64,000 nt of DNA from Mycolicibacterium baixiangningiae (GTDB lineage: Bacteria; Actinomycetota; Actinomycetes; Mycobacteriales; Mycobacteriaceae). The stretch spans positions 4,650,001-4,714,000 of the forward strand of contig NZ_CP066218.1 of NCBI RefSeq assembly GCF_016313185.1, written 5' to 3'. The notes under the pieces were generated by a model. It had not been told where the DNA came from. It searched no databases and worked only from the letters and a program-made list of their open reading frames with translations. Shown piece after piece: positions 40,140 through 48,895 of the stretch; the first letter of the stretch is position 1, and each line of letters begins with the position of its first letter. Position numbers and translations under genes: made by a program.

Positions 40140-40445
40140 TTACCGCACCCGCGAGGCCGCGTCGGCATCGGCCTCGGCATAGCGGACGGCCGATGCCCGC
40201 AGTGCGGCAGCGACATCGGCCGCCGAGCGCGCCCACCCCTGCAGGGCCGCCACCACGTCGTCGACCGCGGCGCGCAACGCGTCCCCGTGGACGGCATACC
40301 CGCGACCCGCAGCCGAACCGTCGAACGACAACGCCGAGAGATGTGTGCGCACAGCCGCGTCGACGATGCTCGCGGCCGCGTCATACCGACCGGCCATGCT
40401 GACGAGTGCCGCACCGTCGACGCGGGCGGCCTGAACTGCTCCCAT
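40140..40445 (-). CDS. Small type VII secretion-type protein with YxxxD signal (Rv3440c-like)
   Basis: 101-residue helical protein of the DUF2580/EspC-like or WXG100-like kind. Two predicted helices are separated by a Gly-containing turn around FDGSAAGRGY (41-50), and the C-terminal helix ends with Tyr89-x3-Asp93 (RYAEADADAA), the YxxxD/E general type VII secretion signal. No other targeting signal is present. It is the first gene of a two-gene operon with the acidic-tail protein, under an ECF-type promoter identical in layout to those of eccC4 and esxU; the predicted transcript begins only a few bases before the ATG. I infer that it is exported by ESX-4. Confidence 0.72.
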   Translation of the reverse strand: MGAVQAARVDGAALVSMAGRYDAAASIVDAAVRTHLSALSFDGSAAGRGYAVHGDALRAAVDDVVAALQGWARSAADVAAALRASAVRYAEADADAASRVR

Positions 40446-40455
40446 GAAAGGTTAG

Positions 40456-40482
40456 GACGCCGCGCAGCGCACGGCGGTTCCC
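40456..40482 (-). promoter_or_regulatory. ECF (SigM-like) promoter of the Rv3440c-Rv3439c-like operon
   Basis: On the minus strand GGGAACC-N16-CGTCCTAAC: -35 GGGAAC at 40482-40477, 17-base spacer, -10 CGTC at 40459-40456. Start of transcription is expected about four bases before the ATG at 40445. It lies in the 40-base gap after glmM and has the same spacing and same extended -10 as the esxU and eccC4 promoters. Confidence 0.72.
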
Positions 40483-40485
40483 GAT

Positions 40486-41823
40486 CTAGCGCTGTTCGCT
40501 CACCGATTCGGCCACCCGCACCGCCAACTGGCGCGCCGTATCCTCGTCGGCCGCCTCGACCATCACCCGGACCATCTGTTCGGTCCCAGAGGGCCGCAAC
40601 AGGATTCGCCCGGTGTCGCCGAGCGCTGCCTCGGCCTCGGACACCGCGGTCCGCACCGACGGCGCTTGGGCGGCGGTCGCCTTGTCGGCGACCGCGACAT
40701 TGATCAGCACCTGCGGCAACGTCTGCATCGGTTCGGCGAGCGCGGCCAGTGACTTGCGGGTCTGCGCCATCCGCGACATCAACCGCAGCCCGGTCAGGAT
40801 GCCGTCGCCGGTCGTGCCCAGGGTCGGCAGGACGATGTGTCCGGACTGTTCACCGCCCAGCGTGAAGGATCCGGCCCGCAACTCTTCGAGCACGTAACGG
40901 TCTCCGACGCCGGTGGTGCGGACCTCGATGCCCGCATCCCGCATCGCCAGGTGCAGACCCAGATTGCTCATCACCGTCGCGACCAGCGTGTCGGAGGCCA
41001 GTTCACCGGCCTCCCGCATGGCCAGCGCCAGCACCACCATGATCGCATCGCCGTCGATCACCCGTCCGTTGGCGTCGACGGCCAGACAGCGGTCGGCGTC
41101 ACCGTCGTGCGCCAGCCCCAGATCCGCGCCGTAGGACACCACTGCCGCCTGCAGCGTCTCCATGTGGGTGGATCCGCAGCCCTCGTTGATGTTGAGTCCG
41201 TCGGGGTCGGCGTTGATGGTCAGGACGTTGGCACCCGCCGCGCGGTAGGCCAGCGGTGCGGCGGCCGATGCGGCGCCGTGGGCGCAGTCGACCACGACGG
41301 TCAGCGCGTCGAGGCGGGTGGTGACCGCTTTACCGACATGTCGCAGATAGCGGTCGAGCGCGTCCACCGCATCGACCACGCGGCCGATACCCGCGCCCAC
41401 CGGGCGTTCACCCGACCCCTGCTGCACGAGCTCCGCGATGCGGTCCTCGGTGGCGTCGTCGAGTTTGTGCCCGCCGGGGCCGAAGATCTTGATGCCATTG
41501 TCGGGCATGGGGTTGTGCGACGCCGAGATCATCACGCCGAAGTCGGCGTCGTACGCGCTGGTCAGGTAGGCCACCGCCGGAGTCGGCAGCACGCCGACTC
41601 GCAAGGCGTCGACCCCTTCGCTGGTCAGGCCGGCGATCACCGCGGCCTCGAGCATTTCGCCACTGGCGCGGGGGTCGCGGCCCACGACGGCCACCCGGCG
41701 GCGGGCATGGCCGCCGGAACTCAGCCGCCGCGCCGCCGCCGAACCGAGCGCCAACGCGAGCTCAGCGGTCAGATCGCGGTTGGCGACCCCGCGCACGCCG
41801 TCGGTGCCGAACAGTCGAGCCAT
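40486..41823 (-). CDS. glmM: Phosphoglucosamine mutase
   Basis: Converts glucosamine 6-phosphate to glucosamine 1-phosphate, following glmS on the way to UDP-GlcNAc. 445 residues: [12 protein letters not shown] at the N-terminus, the phosphoserine loop [18 protein letters not shown] near residue 100, the metal-binding DGDADR, the sugar-binding GGEQSGH, and the phosphate site [14 protein letters not shown] at the C-terminus. ATG 41823 is the conserved start. A 16-bp-stem hairpin lies 54 bases upstream. Homologue of Rv3441c. Confidence 0.96.
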   Translation of the reverse strand: MARLFGTDGVRGVANRDLTAELALALGSAAARRLSSGGHARRRVAVVGRDPRASGEMLEAAVIAGLTSEGVDALRVGVLPTPAVAYLTSAYDADFGVMISASHNPMPDNGIKIFGPGGHKLDDATEDRIAELVQQGSGERPVGAGIGRVVDAVDALDRYLRHVGKAVTTRLDALTVVVDCAHGAASAAAPLAYRAAGANVLTINADPDGLNINEGCGSTHMETLQAAVVSYGADLGLAHDGDADRCLAVDANGRVIDGDAIMVVLALAMREAGELASDTLVATVMSNLGLHLAMRDAGIEVRTTGVGDRYVLEELRAGSFTLGGEQSGHIVLPTLGTTGDGILTGLRLMSRMAQTRKSLAALAEPMQTLPQVLINVAVADKATAAQAPSVRTAVSEAEAALGDTGRILLRPSGTEQMVRVMVEAADEDTARQLAVRVAESVSEQR

Positions 41824-41876
41824 GCCGACAAACTTCTCACACATGGCGGCTGCGGAGCCAACTCCGGCCCAAACGA

Positions 41877-41912
41877 CTCACCGCCCGCATCCGGGTGGAT
41901 GCGGGCGGTGAG
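41877..41912. terminator. Hairpin between rpsI and glmM
   Basis: CTCACCGCCCGCATCC and its exact complement form a 16-bp stem with a GGGT loop. On the minus strand it follows the rpsI terminator by about 115 bases and precedes glmM by 54 bases. No strong T-run follows (only TTT after a short gap), so it could be a backup terminator or a glmM leader structure. Confidence 0.6.
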
Positions 41913-42028
41913 CAGTGGATCGACTATCCGACCGGGGCAGCCTCGGCGGGAGCGGTCTCCATCGGCGGTGACCCGCTCCACTACGGTCTTTTACTCGATC
42001 AGCAGTGTGCGACAGCTCACAAAATGCA

Positions 42029-42062
42029 AATCGCCGGGCACATCGAGATGTGCCCGGCGATT
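42029..42062 (-). terminator. rplM-rpsI intrinsic terminator
   Basis: Perfect 16-base arms (AATCGCCGGGCACATC and complement) with a tight loop, 11 bases after the rpsI stop, followed on the minus strand by TTGCATTTTG. A textbook intrinsic terminator. Confidence 0.9.
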
Positions 42063-42073
42063 CGGTATGACGA

Positions 42074-42592
42074 TCAGCGCTTGCTGTACTGAGGCGCCTT
42101 ACGGGCCTTCTTCAGGCCGTACTTCTTGCGCTCGATGGCACGCGGGTCGCGAGTGAGGAACCCGGCCTTCTTGAGCGCGGGACGATCCTCGGGCTGCACG
42201 ATGATCAGCGCACGGGCGATGGCCAGACGCAGGGCGCCTGCCTGCCCGGACGGACCGCCGCCGTCGAGATGGGCGTAGATGTCGAAGCTCTCCACCCGGT
42301 CGACGATCACCAGCGGAGCCTTGATGAGCTGCTGGTGCACCTTGTTGGGGAAGTAGGCCTCCAACGTGCGGCCGTCCAGGTGGAACTTGCCGGTGCCGGG
42401 CACCAGGCGCACTCGCACCACGGCCTCCTTGCGGCGGCCGACGGTCTGGATCGGGCGGTCGATGTACACCGGCTCGCGGGGCTCGACTTCCGGCGTCACG
42501 TCTTCGATCGTCTCGACGGCGCCCGCGTCGACGGTGTCGGACTCGGTCTCGACGGTGTCGGTCTCAGTTGCCGTACCGGCTTCGTCTGTCAT
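42074..42592 (-). CDS. rpsI: 30S ribosomal protein S9
   Basis: 172 residues. The S9 core (from about residue 48) has [21 protein letters not shown] and the C-terminal tail [17 protein letters not shown], whose final Lys-Arg reaches the decoding P site. An acidic, Thr/Glu/Val-rich N-terminal extension of about 45 residues precedes it, as in other mycobacterial S9 proteins. The ATG overlaps the rplM stop by four bases. Confidence 0.97.
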   Translation of the reverse strand: MTDEAGTATETDTVETESDTVDAGAVETIEDVTPEVEPREPVYIDRPIQTVGRRKEAVVRVRLVPGTGKFHLDGRTLEAYFPNKVHQQLIKAPLVIVDRVESFDIYAHLDGGGPSGQAGALRLAIARALIIVQPEDRPALKKAGFLTRDPRAIERKKYGLKKARKAPQYSKR

Positions 42593-43032
42593 TGCGCCAC
42601 CTGCTTGATCTCGAACGGAATCGGCTGCTGCGCAGCGTGCGGATGGTTGGGACCCGCGTACACCTTGAGCTTCTTCTGCACCTGCCGGCTGAGCTTGTTG
42701 TGCGGAAGCATGCCGACGATCGCGTTCTCCACGACCCGGGTCGGGTGCTTGATCAGCAGCTCACCGATGGTGCGCCGGCGCAGACCGCCGGGATATCCCG
42801 AGTGGCGGTAGGCGTACTTGTTGTTGAGCTTGTTGCCGCTGACGGCGATTTTCTCCGCGTTGATGACGATGACGAAATCGCCACCGTCCACGTTGGGCGT
42901 GAATGTCGGCTTGTGCTTGCCTCGAAGCAGCTTGGCTGCTTCGACGGCGAGCCGGCCGAGCACCACGTCGGTGGCGTCGATGACGTACCACGAGTGTGTG
43001 GTGTCACCCGCCTTCGGCGTGTATGTAGGCAC
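42589..43032 (-). CDS. rplM: 50S ribosomal protein L13
   Basis: 147 residues, full length for L13: [39 protein letters not shown] and the signature [27 protein letters not shown] 43032 has GAAGG eight bases upstream. Operon with rpsI. The 5' leader contains two near-identical 17-base repeats (43053-43109), possibly part of an autoregulatory structure. Confidence 0.97.
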   Translation of the reverse strand: MPTYTPKAGDTTHSWYVIDATDVVLGRLAVEAAKLLRGKHKPTFTPNVDGGDFVIVINAEKIAVSGNKLNNKYAYRHSGYPGGLRRRTIGELLIKHPTRVVENAIVGMLPHNKLSRQVQKKLKVYAGPNHPHAAQQPIPFEIKQVAQ

Positions 43033-43052
43033 AGTGCTTACCTTCTCTTCTC

Positions 43053-43109
43053 GGGTGTTCCCGGTGACCCGGGTGACGGTCTGGCGTGTGGAGGGTGTTC
43101 CCGGCGACC
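43053..43109. repeat. Direct repeats in the rplM leader
   Basis: GGGTGTTCCCGGTGACC at 43053-43069 and GGGTGTTCCCGGCGACC at 43093-43109 are 16/17 identical with 40-base spacing, just upstream of the rplM ribosome site. They may fold into alternative leader structures or be a mere duplication. Confidence 0.6.
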
Positions 43110-43200
43110 GACGTTGACCCGGGGACCCGCGTTACCGTGACGGCACCGCACGCCAACGAGGCAGCTTACCTGTGCGCGTCGTCGCAGGTCAAAATGCAAA

Positions 43201-43244
43201 CTGTGCGGTCCCGCCGGGCTCCCCTCCCGGTCGGGACCGCACAG
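43201..43244 (-). terminator. esxU-esxT intrinsic terminator
   Basis: Thirteen-base perfect outer arms (CTGTGCGGTCCCG and complement) with an inner CCGGG/CCCGG stem, 12 bases after the esxT stop; the minus-strand continuation TTTGCATTTTG is the T-rich tail. It isolates the Esx pair from rplM. Confidence 0.9.
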
Positions 43245-43256
43245 GGTCTGTGGGGG

Positions 43257-43553
43257 TCACCACCCCCAGGCGTTGGCCGCGCTGCGATCGGTCGCCGCGA
43301 CGTCGTCGGCGCCGTCGCGTACCGCGCTGCCCAGGCTGAACAGGATCTCGTTCAGCGCTGCGGCCGCCTGGTCCCACCGCACCTGCTCGGTGCGATAGGC
43401 CTCAGCGGCGTGCCGCGTCCACACCTGCTGCAACGGGGCGATCTGCGCGCGCAGTTCGTCGAGCGCGGCATTCAGCCGACCGTGTGTGGTGTGGATCTCC
43501 TGGCGGACGGTGTACTCGATCTGGTCGAAGTCGTAGGACAGAACGTGGTCCAT
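43257..43553 (-). CDS. esxT: ESX-4 WXG100 protein EsxT
   Basis: 98-residue WXG100-superfamily protein, secreted as heterodimer with EsxU through ESX-4. The helical hairpin turn holds LQQVWTRHAAEAY: the canonical WXG is WTR (45-47), as in M. tuberculosis EsxT. No YxxxD motif is seen at the C-terminus. It lies 20 bases downstream of esxU in a two-gene operon that ends in a strong terminator. Homologue of Rv3444c. Confidence 0.93.
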   Translation of the reverse strand: MDHVLSYDFDQIEYTVRQEIHTTHGRLNAALDELRAQIAPLQQVWTRHAAEAYRTEQVRWDQAAAALNEILFSLGSAVRDGADDVAATDRSAANAWGW

Positions 43554-43573
43554 GGTGTCTCCAATTCTCCGTG

Positions 43574-43897
43574 CTACAGGGAGGTGCCGATGACACCGAT
43601 TTGGTGTGAGTGCCCGTCGGCGGCGGCGAGCAGCGTCTGCTGGTTGCTCCGCATGGTCTCGGCGATCCGCTGCAGGGCGGTGTGCAGCTTCAGCGATTCG
43701 CCGTTCCACCGGTCGACGACCTCACGGAACCGGACGGCCGCCGCCCCGCCCCAGACCGACGGCGGCACGCTGCCCATCCGGCCGATGAACGACTGCAGCA
43801 TCGCGCGGATCTCTTCGTTGCGGGCGTCGATCGCTCCGGCGACGGAGCCCATGAGCTCGAAGTCGGTGTTGAGCGCCCCGCCGGTGGGTGTGGTCAT
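43574..43897 (-). CDS. esxU: ESX-4 WXG100 protein EsxU
   Basis: 107 residues, two helices joined by the canonical turn [11 protein letters not shown] (WGG at 49-51). Partner of EsxT. ATG 43897 is preferred; it has GAAGGGAAG upstream, and the 19 extra codons of the longer frame overlap the promoter. An ECF-type promoter at 43937-43963 matches those of eccC4 and of the 40.4-kb operon. Homologue of Rv3445c. Confidence 0.93.
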   Translation of the reverse strand: MTTPTGGALNTDFELMGSVAGAIDARNEEIRAMLQSFIGRMGSVPPSVWGGAAAVRFREVVDRWNGESLKLHTALQRIAETMRSNQQTLLAAADGHSHQIGVIGTSL

Positions 43898-43936
43898 CGA
43901 ATGGCTTCCCTTCTGCTGTGGTGCGATACCAGTTAA

Positions 43937-43963
43937 GACGGCGGTAGTCCGCATCCGGTTCCC
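43937..43963 (-). promoter_or_regulatory. ECF (SigM-like) promoter of esxU-esxT
   Basis: On the minus strand GGGAACC-N16-CGTCTTAAC: -35 GGGAAC at 43963-43958, 17-base spacer, -10 CGTC at 43940-43937. M. tuberculosis esxU-esxT are known to depend on SigM, which fits. Confidence 0.8.
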
Positions 43964-43980
43964 CTGTCGGACAACTTTTC

Positions 43981-45099
43981 TCAGAACACCGCGTGCGCCG
44001 AGCGCACCGCCGCCTCACACGCCGGCCGGACGGCATCGGCACGCCCGGGTGGGCTCTGACAGCCGATCGCGATGCGCAGCGCGCCGTCGGCCAGCACCGC
44101 CCAGTCGGTCTGGTGTTTCGCGCGCCGCTCCCGGTAGGTGGCCACGGCCCGGCCGCCCCGTTCGTCGACGGCGCGGAAATCGGTGAAGACCCCGGTGTCC
44201 TCCGCCTCGAGTGCGTCGCGAAGCGTGTCGGCCACCTGTTGCACCGACTGGGGACGCGGCAACACCGATTGCGTGACATGCAGAGCGACAGCGGGATCCG
44301 CGGGTGAGGTGATCTGCACGCGGGCCGATCCGCCGCCCTCGGTGATGCGCGCAACGGTCCACAGCGCGGGGACGACGAGTCCGACGCGACCCTCCACCAG
44401 AAGCGCCGTCGGCTCGGGTTGCGGATCGTCGGTGAGCGCCGCCGCGCCGATGATTCCGACGGTGGTGAGCAGGGCCCCGGCCAGGACGGGCGCCGCACGC
44501 CGACGGGAGCGGCCCGGTGGCGCGGCGGCCGGCGTCGGCTCGGGTGCCGCGTTCCGCAGCGGGACTGCACCGGCCCTGGTGGCCGTGACACCCCGCTCTC
44601 CGAGGGCGGTGACGATCGACGACGCCAGCGCATCGCCGCCCACTCCCCGCGGGGCGTCCACGAGAACCGTTCCCCTACCGCCGATCTCGCGCACCACCGC
44701 AGCGCATATCGCGGCGTCGTCCGATCGGACCATCGTGCGCACCCCCGCCGCGATGACGGCCACATGGTCGACGGCGATCTCCACGACCGCCGTGAACCCG
44801 TCGCCGAGCATCTGCGCCCGCGTCATTCCGACGACAGACCTGTGCACGTCGCCGGCCGCGTCGAGCACCACGTCCACCCGGCGCCTGCTCCACCATGTCG
44901 GGTGCACAACGGTGAGCTCGTCGTCGCCGGCACCGACGGCGGACCGCAGCAGCTCGGAGACCACCCGCCGGACGGCAACGGGCCGACCGTCGACGAGCAT
45001 CAGCGGGTCGTCGATCGCTTCCACTGCGGCAGAGGCTAATTCGTCGTCGACTGGTTCGGGGCCGCGCATCGTCGTCGGGCCGACCTCCACGACGGTCAC
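43981..45099 (-). CDS. Type VII secretion-associated protein (Rv3446c-like)
   Basis: 372-residue protein encoded at the end of eccC4 in ESX-4 loci. The N-terminal half (about 1-190) is a soluble domain; one membrane segment lies at about 203-222, followed by an extracytoplasmic domain with [13 protein letters not shown] and [27 protein letters not shown]. An internal basic RRSRR-like patch before the membrane segment suggests the N-terminus is cytoplasmic. GTG 45099 overlaps the eccC4 stop. Biochemical role unknown; probably an accessory of the secretion complex. Confidence 0.85.
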   Translation of the reverse strand: MTVVEVGPTTMRGPEPVDDELASAAVEAIDDPLMLVDGRPVAVRRVVSELLRSAVGAGDDELTVVHPTWWSRRRVDVVLDAAGDVHRSVVGMTRAQMLGDGFTAVVEIAVDHVAVIAAGVRTMVRSDDAAICAAVVREIGGRGTVLVDAPRGVGGDALASSIVTALGERGVTATRAGAVPLRNAAPEPTPAAAPPGRSRRRAAPVLAGALLTTVGIIGAAALTDDPQPEPTALLVEGRVGLVVPALWTVARITEGGGSARVQITSPADPAVALHVTQSVLPRPQSVQQVADTLRDALEAEDTGVFTDFRAVDERGGRAVATYRERRAKHQTDWAVLADGALRIAIGCQSPPGRADAVRPACEAAVRSAHAVF

Positions 45100-48000
45100 G
45101 GCGGATCGGTCCACGCCACCTGGATCAGCCGATCGGGTGCACCCCGGGTGACGAGCATCGCGCGGCCGGGTGCGAGCGGGCTGGGGCGCACCGATCCCAG
45201 CAGGACCCCCTCCTCGGGCCCGGCGCTCATCATCAGCCCCATCGCGCCCAGGTCGCGGAGCCGCGCGAGCAGGGGATCGAACATCGCCCGGCCGGCCCCG
45301 CCGGAACGGCGGGCCACGATGACGTGCAGGCCCACGTCGCGCGCGTGCGGCAGGTAACCCAGCAACGGCGTCAGACCGGCGCCGCCGGCCACCAGGTCGT
45401 AATCGTCGATGACCACGTAGAATTCCGGGCCAGACCACCACGAGCGGGTGCGCAGCTGCTGCTGGGTGACACCGGCGCCGGGCATCCGCTCGGCGAGGCG
45501 CTCGACCAGCGCGGGCACCGCCGCGGCGAGGCCTGACTCAGCCATCACATAACCGGCCAGGTGGTCTGATTCGACCACTCCGAGCAGAGTGCGGCGGAAG
45601 TCGACGACGAGCAGCTGCACCGCCTCGGGCGAGCTGTTCGCTGTCAGCCCGGTGCACAGCGTGCGCAGCGCCGCGGTCTTACCGCATTCGACGTCGCCGA
45701 GCACGATGAGATGCGATTGCATCGCGAAATCCGCTGTCACGGAACCCAGATCGCCCTCTCCGAGTCCGATGACGACCCGGGTGGACGATTCCGCACCGCT
45801 GATGTCGTGCCTGCGGACGAGCGCGGGCAGCTGAGCGATCCGCGGTGCGCTGCGATGCGCATATCGGGTCCGCAGGGTGGCCGCGGCCGCAGTGAGCGCG
45901 GCGCCGAGGCTTTCGGCGCTGGGGTGACCGTCGAGTCGTGGCAGGGCGATCACCGTCTCGCGGCCCTCGCGAGTGAGCCCCCGACCGGGTGGGCCGTCGG
46001 TGAGCTGCCGTGCCCTCTTGCGGTCCATCTCCGACTCCGCGGGTTCCCCCAGCCGCAGTTCGATGCGGGTGCCGAGCTGATCCTTGAGCGCCGGGCGCAG
46101 ATCCGCCCACCGCGATGCCGCCAGCACGACGTGCACGCCGTACGACAACCCCTGCACGGCGAGCGCGGTGATCGTGGGCTCGAGATGCTCGAAGTCCCGC
46201 CGCAGCACCGCCCATCCGTCCACGACGAGGAACACTTCGCCGTAGGGGTCGCCCTCGGTGACGGGATCGCCGGCCGTGCGCCGCCTGCGGTACTCGGCCA
46301 TTGACTCGATGCCGCCCCGCCGGAAGCGGAGTTCCCGTGCGCGTACCAGGGATTCGCATTCGGCCACGATTCGCCGGATGAGCTCAGTGTCCTGGCGCCC
46401 GGCGACGGCGCCCACATGCGGAAGCTCTGACATCGCGGCCAGCGCACCGCCGCCGAGGTCGAGGCCGTAGAACTGCACCTCCCGCGGATCGTTGGTGGCC
46501 GCCAGCGCCAGCATCAGTGTCCGCAGCGCCGTTGACTTCCCGGAGCGCGGACCGCCGACCACGGCCACGTTGCCCGCGGCTCCACCGAGGGCGACCGAGA
46601 AGAGCTCTCGGCGTTGTTCGAAGGGACAGTCGACGAGACCGATCGGAACCGTGAGCGGGCCCGTGCGGTCGGTGGGGGCGCGGGAGAGCACCGCGTCGAG
46701 CGGCGGCGCGCCGGCAAGCGGCGGCAGCCACACTCGATGTGCGGGCGTCCCATGACCGGCCAGCCGATCCACCACGGTGTCGAGCACCGCGGGCGCCGAG
46801 CCGTTAATCTCCTTGTGCACAACGCCTTTCGCTTCATGGGGGATGACGGCGAACAGCCGCGGTCTCGGCGGCTCCTGGAGGAGTGCGGCCGGAGCCGCGG
46901 TGACCGGACCGGAGACGAACGCCGTACGGAACCGGGTCATGTCACCGGACGCCGTCTTGAGATAGCCCACCCCCGGGGTGCTGGGCAGGTCGTGGGCGTC
47001 CCCCACACCAAGGACGGCCCGTGATTCGCCGGCCGAGAACGTCTTGAGGCAGATCCGGTAGGACAGGTGGGTGTCCAGCCCGCGGAGCCGGCCTTCGTCG
47101 AGCCGTTGACTGGCCAGCAGCAGATGCATGCCCAGCGACCGGCCGACCCGCCCGATCGCGAGGAACAGTTCCGCGAAATCGGGGTGCTGGGTGAGCAGTT
47201 CGGAGAATTCGTCCACCACGATCAGCAGCACCGGCAGGGCCGCCACATCGGGACGGGAGGCTCGCACCTGCCGGTAACCGGCGACGTTCGCCACGTTGCC
47301 CGCGGTCCGCAGCAGTTGCTGGCGCCGGTGCATCTCGCCGGCCAGTGCGTCCCGCATACGCGCAACCAGATGAGACTCCTCGTCGAGGTTGGTGATGACC
47401 GCCGAGACGTGCGCGGCGCGTTCGAAGCCGAGAAAGGTTGCCCCGCCTTTGAAGTCGACCAGGATCAGGTTCAGCGAGTCCGGTGGGTGCGACGCGATCA
47501 GGCCGAGCGTCAAGGTGCGCAGCAGTTCCGACTTTCCTGAGCCGGTGGCCCCGACGCACAGCCCATGCGGCCCCATGCCCTGCTCGGCGGCTTCTTTGAG
47601 ATCCAGTTCCACCGGCGTCCCGCTGTCGGACAGGCCGATGGGTACCCGCAGGAACTGCGCCGGGGTCCGTGCTCGCCACACCGCGGCGGGGTCGATTCGC
47701 GCCGGATCGGCGATGTACAGCAGGTCCGGCCAGTTGCGCGGCGTCGACCGAACCGACGGTGCGTCGGCGACATGTGCGGCGCAGCCGGCCAACCGCCTGG
47801 CGCAGGAGGCGGCCTGATCCGTGGTCAGAGTGTCGGGGCGGCCCACCCGCTCCACGCCGGCGCGGTCGCGTATCACCACCTCATCGCGGTCGACGCGCAC
47901 AGACACGCCACCGCGGGCCTCCCCACCGAGATACAGCACCGTCGCCTCCGGGACGCGGGGCGGCGGGTCTGCTCCGTCGACGATGAGCACCACGCGCTCC

Positions 48001-48776
48001 CCCGATGGCCGGTGGTGCGGCAACCACTTCAGCCACTCCCACTCACTCCCGTCGGCACTGACGGTCACCTGTTCGGGACCGCACAGCGTGACGAGTTGGC
48101 ACACCGCCGCCCTGACCAGACCCCGCACCGCCTCACTGTCTCCGGTGAAACTGATCAACCCCGGTTCGGTGAAGCACACTGTGAGCGGCAGGCCGTCGAC
48201 CGAGGAGCGGTCCCGGACCAGTGCCCGCACCGCCTCCGACGTCACGGGGTCTACGTCATCGCCGCTACCGGCCTCCGGCGCCACGGGCCGGACGCGCATC
48301 GGCGCACGCCCGAGTCCGACACGGACACAACCGAAGTCGGCATCGACCGCCGTGCGCTCCCACATCCGCGCGCTGCCGGCCAATGTCCAGAGCGTCTCCG
48401 GATCCGGATGGGTGCGATGCTCATCCTCGTACTGCTGGCGCGCGGTCCCGGCGAAGGCCCGGTCGACGCCGTCGAGATAGCGCAGATAGTCACGCCGGTT
48501 GCGGTCGACCTCCGTCCCGCGTTGGGAACCGCGGGCACCGAACACCAAGGTGCCGACCAGGGACATCACCATCATGACGGGCAGGAAGCCGAACATCGGA
48601 CTACGGGTCTGACCCGATCCGGAGGTGAAGTACAGCACCATGATTCCGCCTGCGGCGATCAGCATCGCGAAGGGCATCAGCCGGGCCAGCGGGTGCCCGC
48701 CGGCCGGTCGGGGTACCGCCGGTGGCGTCTCCAGTACGAACTCGCCCGTCTGGGGCATGCGGTCGGTGATGTCCAT
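45096..48776 (-). CDS. eccC4: ESX-4 FtsK/SpoIIIE-type ATPase EccC4
   Basis: Motor ATPase that recognises and drives type VII substrates. 1,226 residues: two N-terminal membrane segments (about 30-82), then three FtsK-like ATPase domains with Walker A lysines at Lys415 (GATGSGKSELL), Lys747 (GGPRSGKSTAL) and Lys1033 (GDVECGKTAAL; a variant P-loop with Glu-Cys). The single-chain form with three ATPase domains is normal for ESX-4. ATG 48776 is chosen: the ECF promoter just upstream predicts an almost leaderless message, and longer frames have no support. Divergent from eccD4. Confidence 0.96.
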   Translation of the reverse strand: MDITDRMPQTGEFVLETPPAVPRPAGGHPLARLMPFAMLIAAGGIMVLYFTSGSGQTRSPMFGFLPVMMVMSLVGTLVFGARGSQRGTEVDRNRRDYLRYLDGVDRAFAGTARQQYEDEHRTHPDPETLWTLAGSARMWERTAVDADFGCVRVGLGRAPMRVRPVAPEAGSGDDVDPVTSEAVRALVRDRSSVDGLPLTVCFTEPGLISFTGDSEAVRGLVRAAVCQLVTLCGPEQVTVSADGSEWEWLKWLPHHRPSGERVVLIVDGADPPPRVPEATVLYLGGEARGGVSVRVDRDEVVIRDRAGVERVGRPDTLTTDQAASCARRLAGCAAHVADAPSVRSTPRNWPDLLYIADPARIDPAAVWRARTPAQFLRVPIGLSDSGTPVELDLKEAAEQGMGPHGLCVGATGSGKSELLRTLTLGLIASHPPDSLNLILVDFKGGATFLGFERAAHVSAVITNLDEESHLVARMRDALAGEMHRRQQLLRTAGNVANVAGYRQVRASRPDVAALPVLLIVVDEFSELLTQHPDFAELFLAIGRVGRSLGMHLLLASQRLDEGRLRGLDTHLSYRICLKTFSAGESRAVLGVGDAHDLPSTPGVGYLKTASGDMTRFRTAFVSGPVTAAPAALLQEPPRPRLFAVIPHEAKGVVHKEINGSAPAVLDTVVDRLAGHGTPAHRVWLPPLAGAPPLDAVLSRAPTDRTGPLTVPIGLVDCPFEQRRELFSVALGGAAGNVAVVGGPRSGKSTALRTLMLALAATNDPREVQFYGLDLGGGALAAMSELPHVGAVAGRQDTELIRRIVAECESLVRARELRFRRGGIESMAEYRRRRTAGDPVTEGDPYGEVFLVVDGWAVLRRDFEHLEPTITALAVQGLSYGVHVVLAASRWADLRPALKDQLGTRIELRLGEPAESEMDRKRARQLTDGPPGRGLTREGRETVIALPRLDGHPSAESLGAALTAAAATLRTRYAHRSAPRIAQLPALVRRHDISGAESSTRVVIGLGEGDLGSVTADFAMQSHLIVLGDVECGKTAALRTLCTGLTANSSPEAVQLLVVDFRRTLLGVVESDHLAGYVMAESGLAAAVPALVERLAERMPGAGVTQQQLRTRSWWSGPEFYVVIDDYDLVAGGAGLTPLLGYLPHARDVGLHVIVARRSGGAGRAMFDPLLARLRDLGAMGLMMSAGPEEGVLLGSVRPSPLAPGRAMLVTRGAPDRLIQVAWTDPP

Positions 48777-48785
48777 CGATGTTTG

Positions 48786-48812
48786 GACGGCCCGGGCCGC
48801 CGATCGGTTCCC
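48786..48812 (-). promoter_or_regulatory. ECF (SigM-like) promoter of eccC4
   Basis: On the minus strand GGGAACC-N16-CGTCCAAAC: -35 GGGAAC at 48812-48807, 17-base spacer, -10 CGTC at 48789-48786, nine bases before the ATG. Same layout as the promoters at 40456-40482 and 43937-43963. Confidence 0.75.
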
Positions 48813-48895
48813 TGTCCACAGGATGAAAATCAGTGCACCGCGGTGTCGTGACGCCCGGTTACGGTGGCCGGGTCTCGAGCGATCCGGGGGAAGCC

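Noticed and set aside
47565..48851. Open frame antisense to eccC4 reaching the eccD4 promoter region
   Set aside because: No domain or ribosome site; eccC4 and its ECF promoter account for this region.
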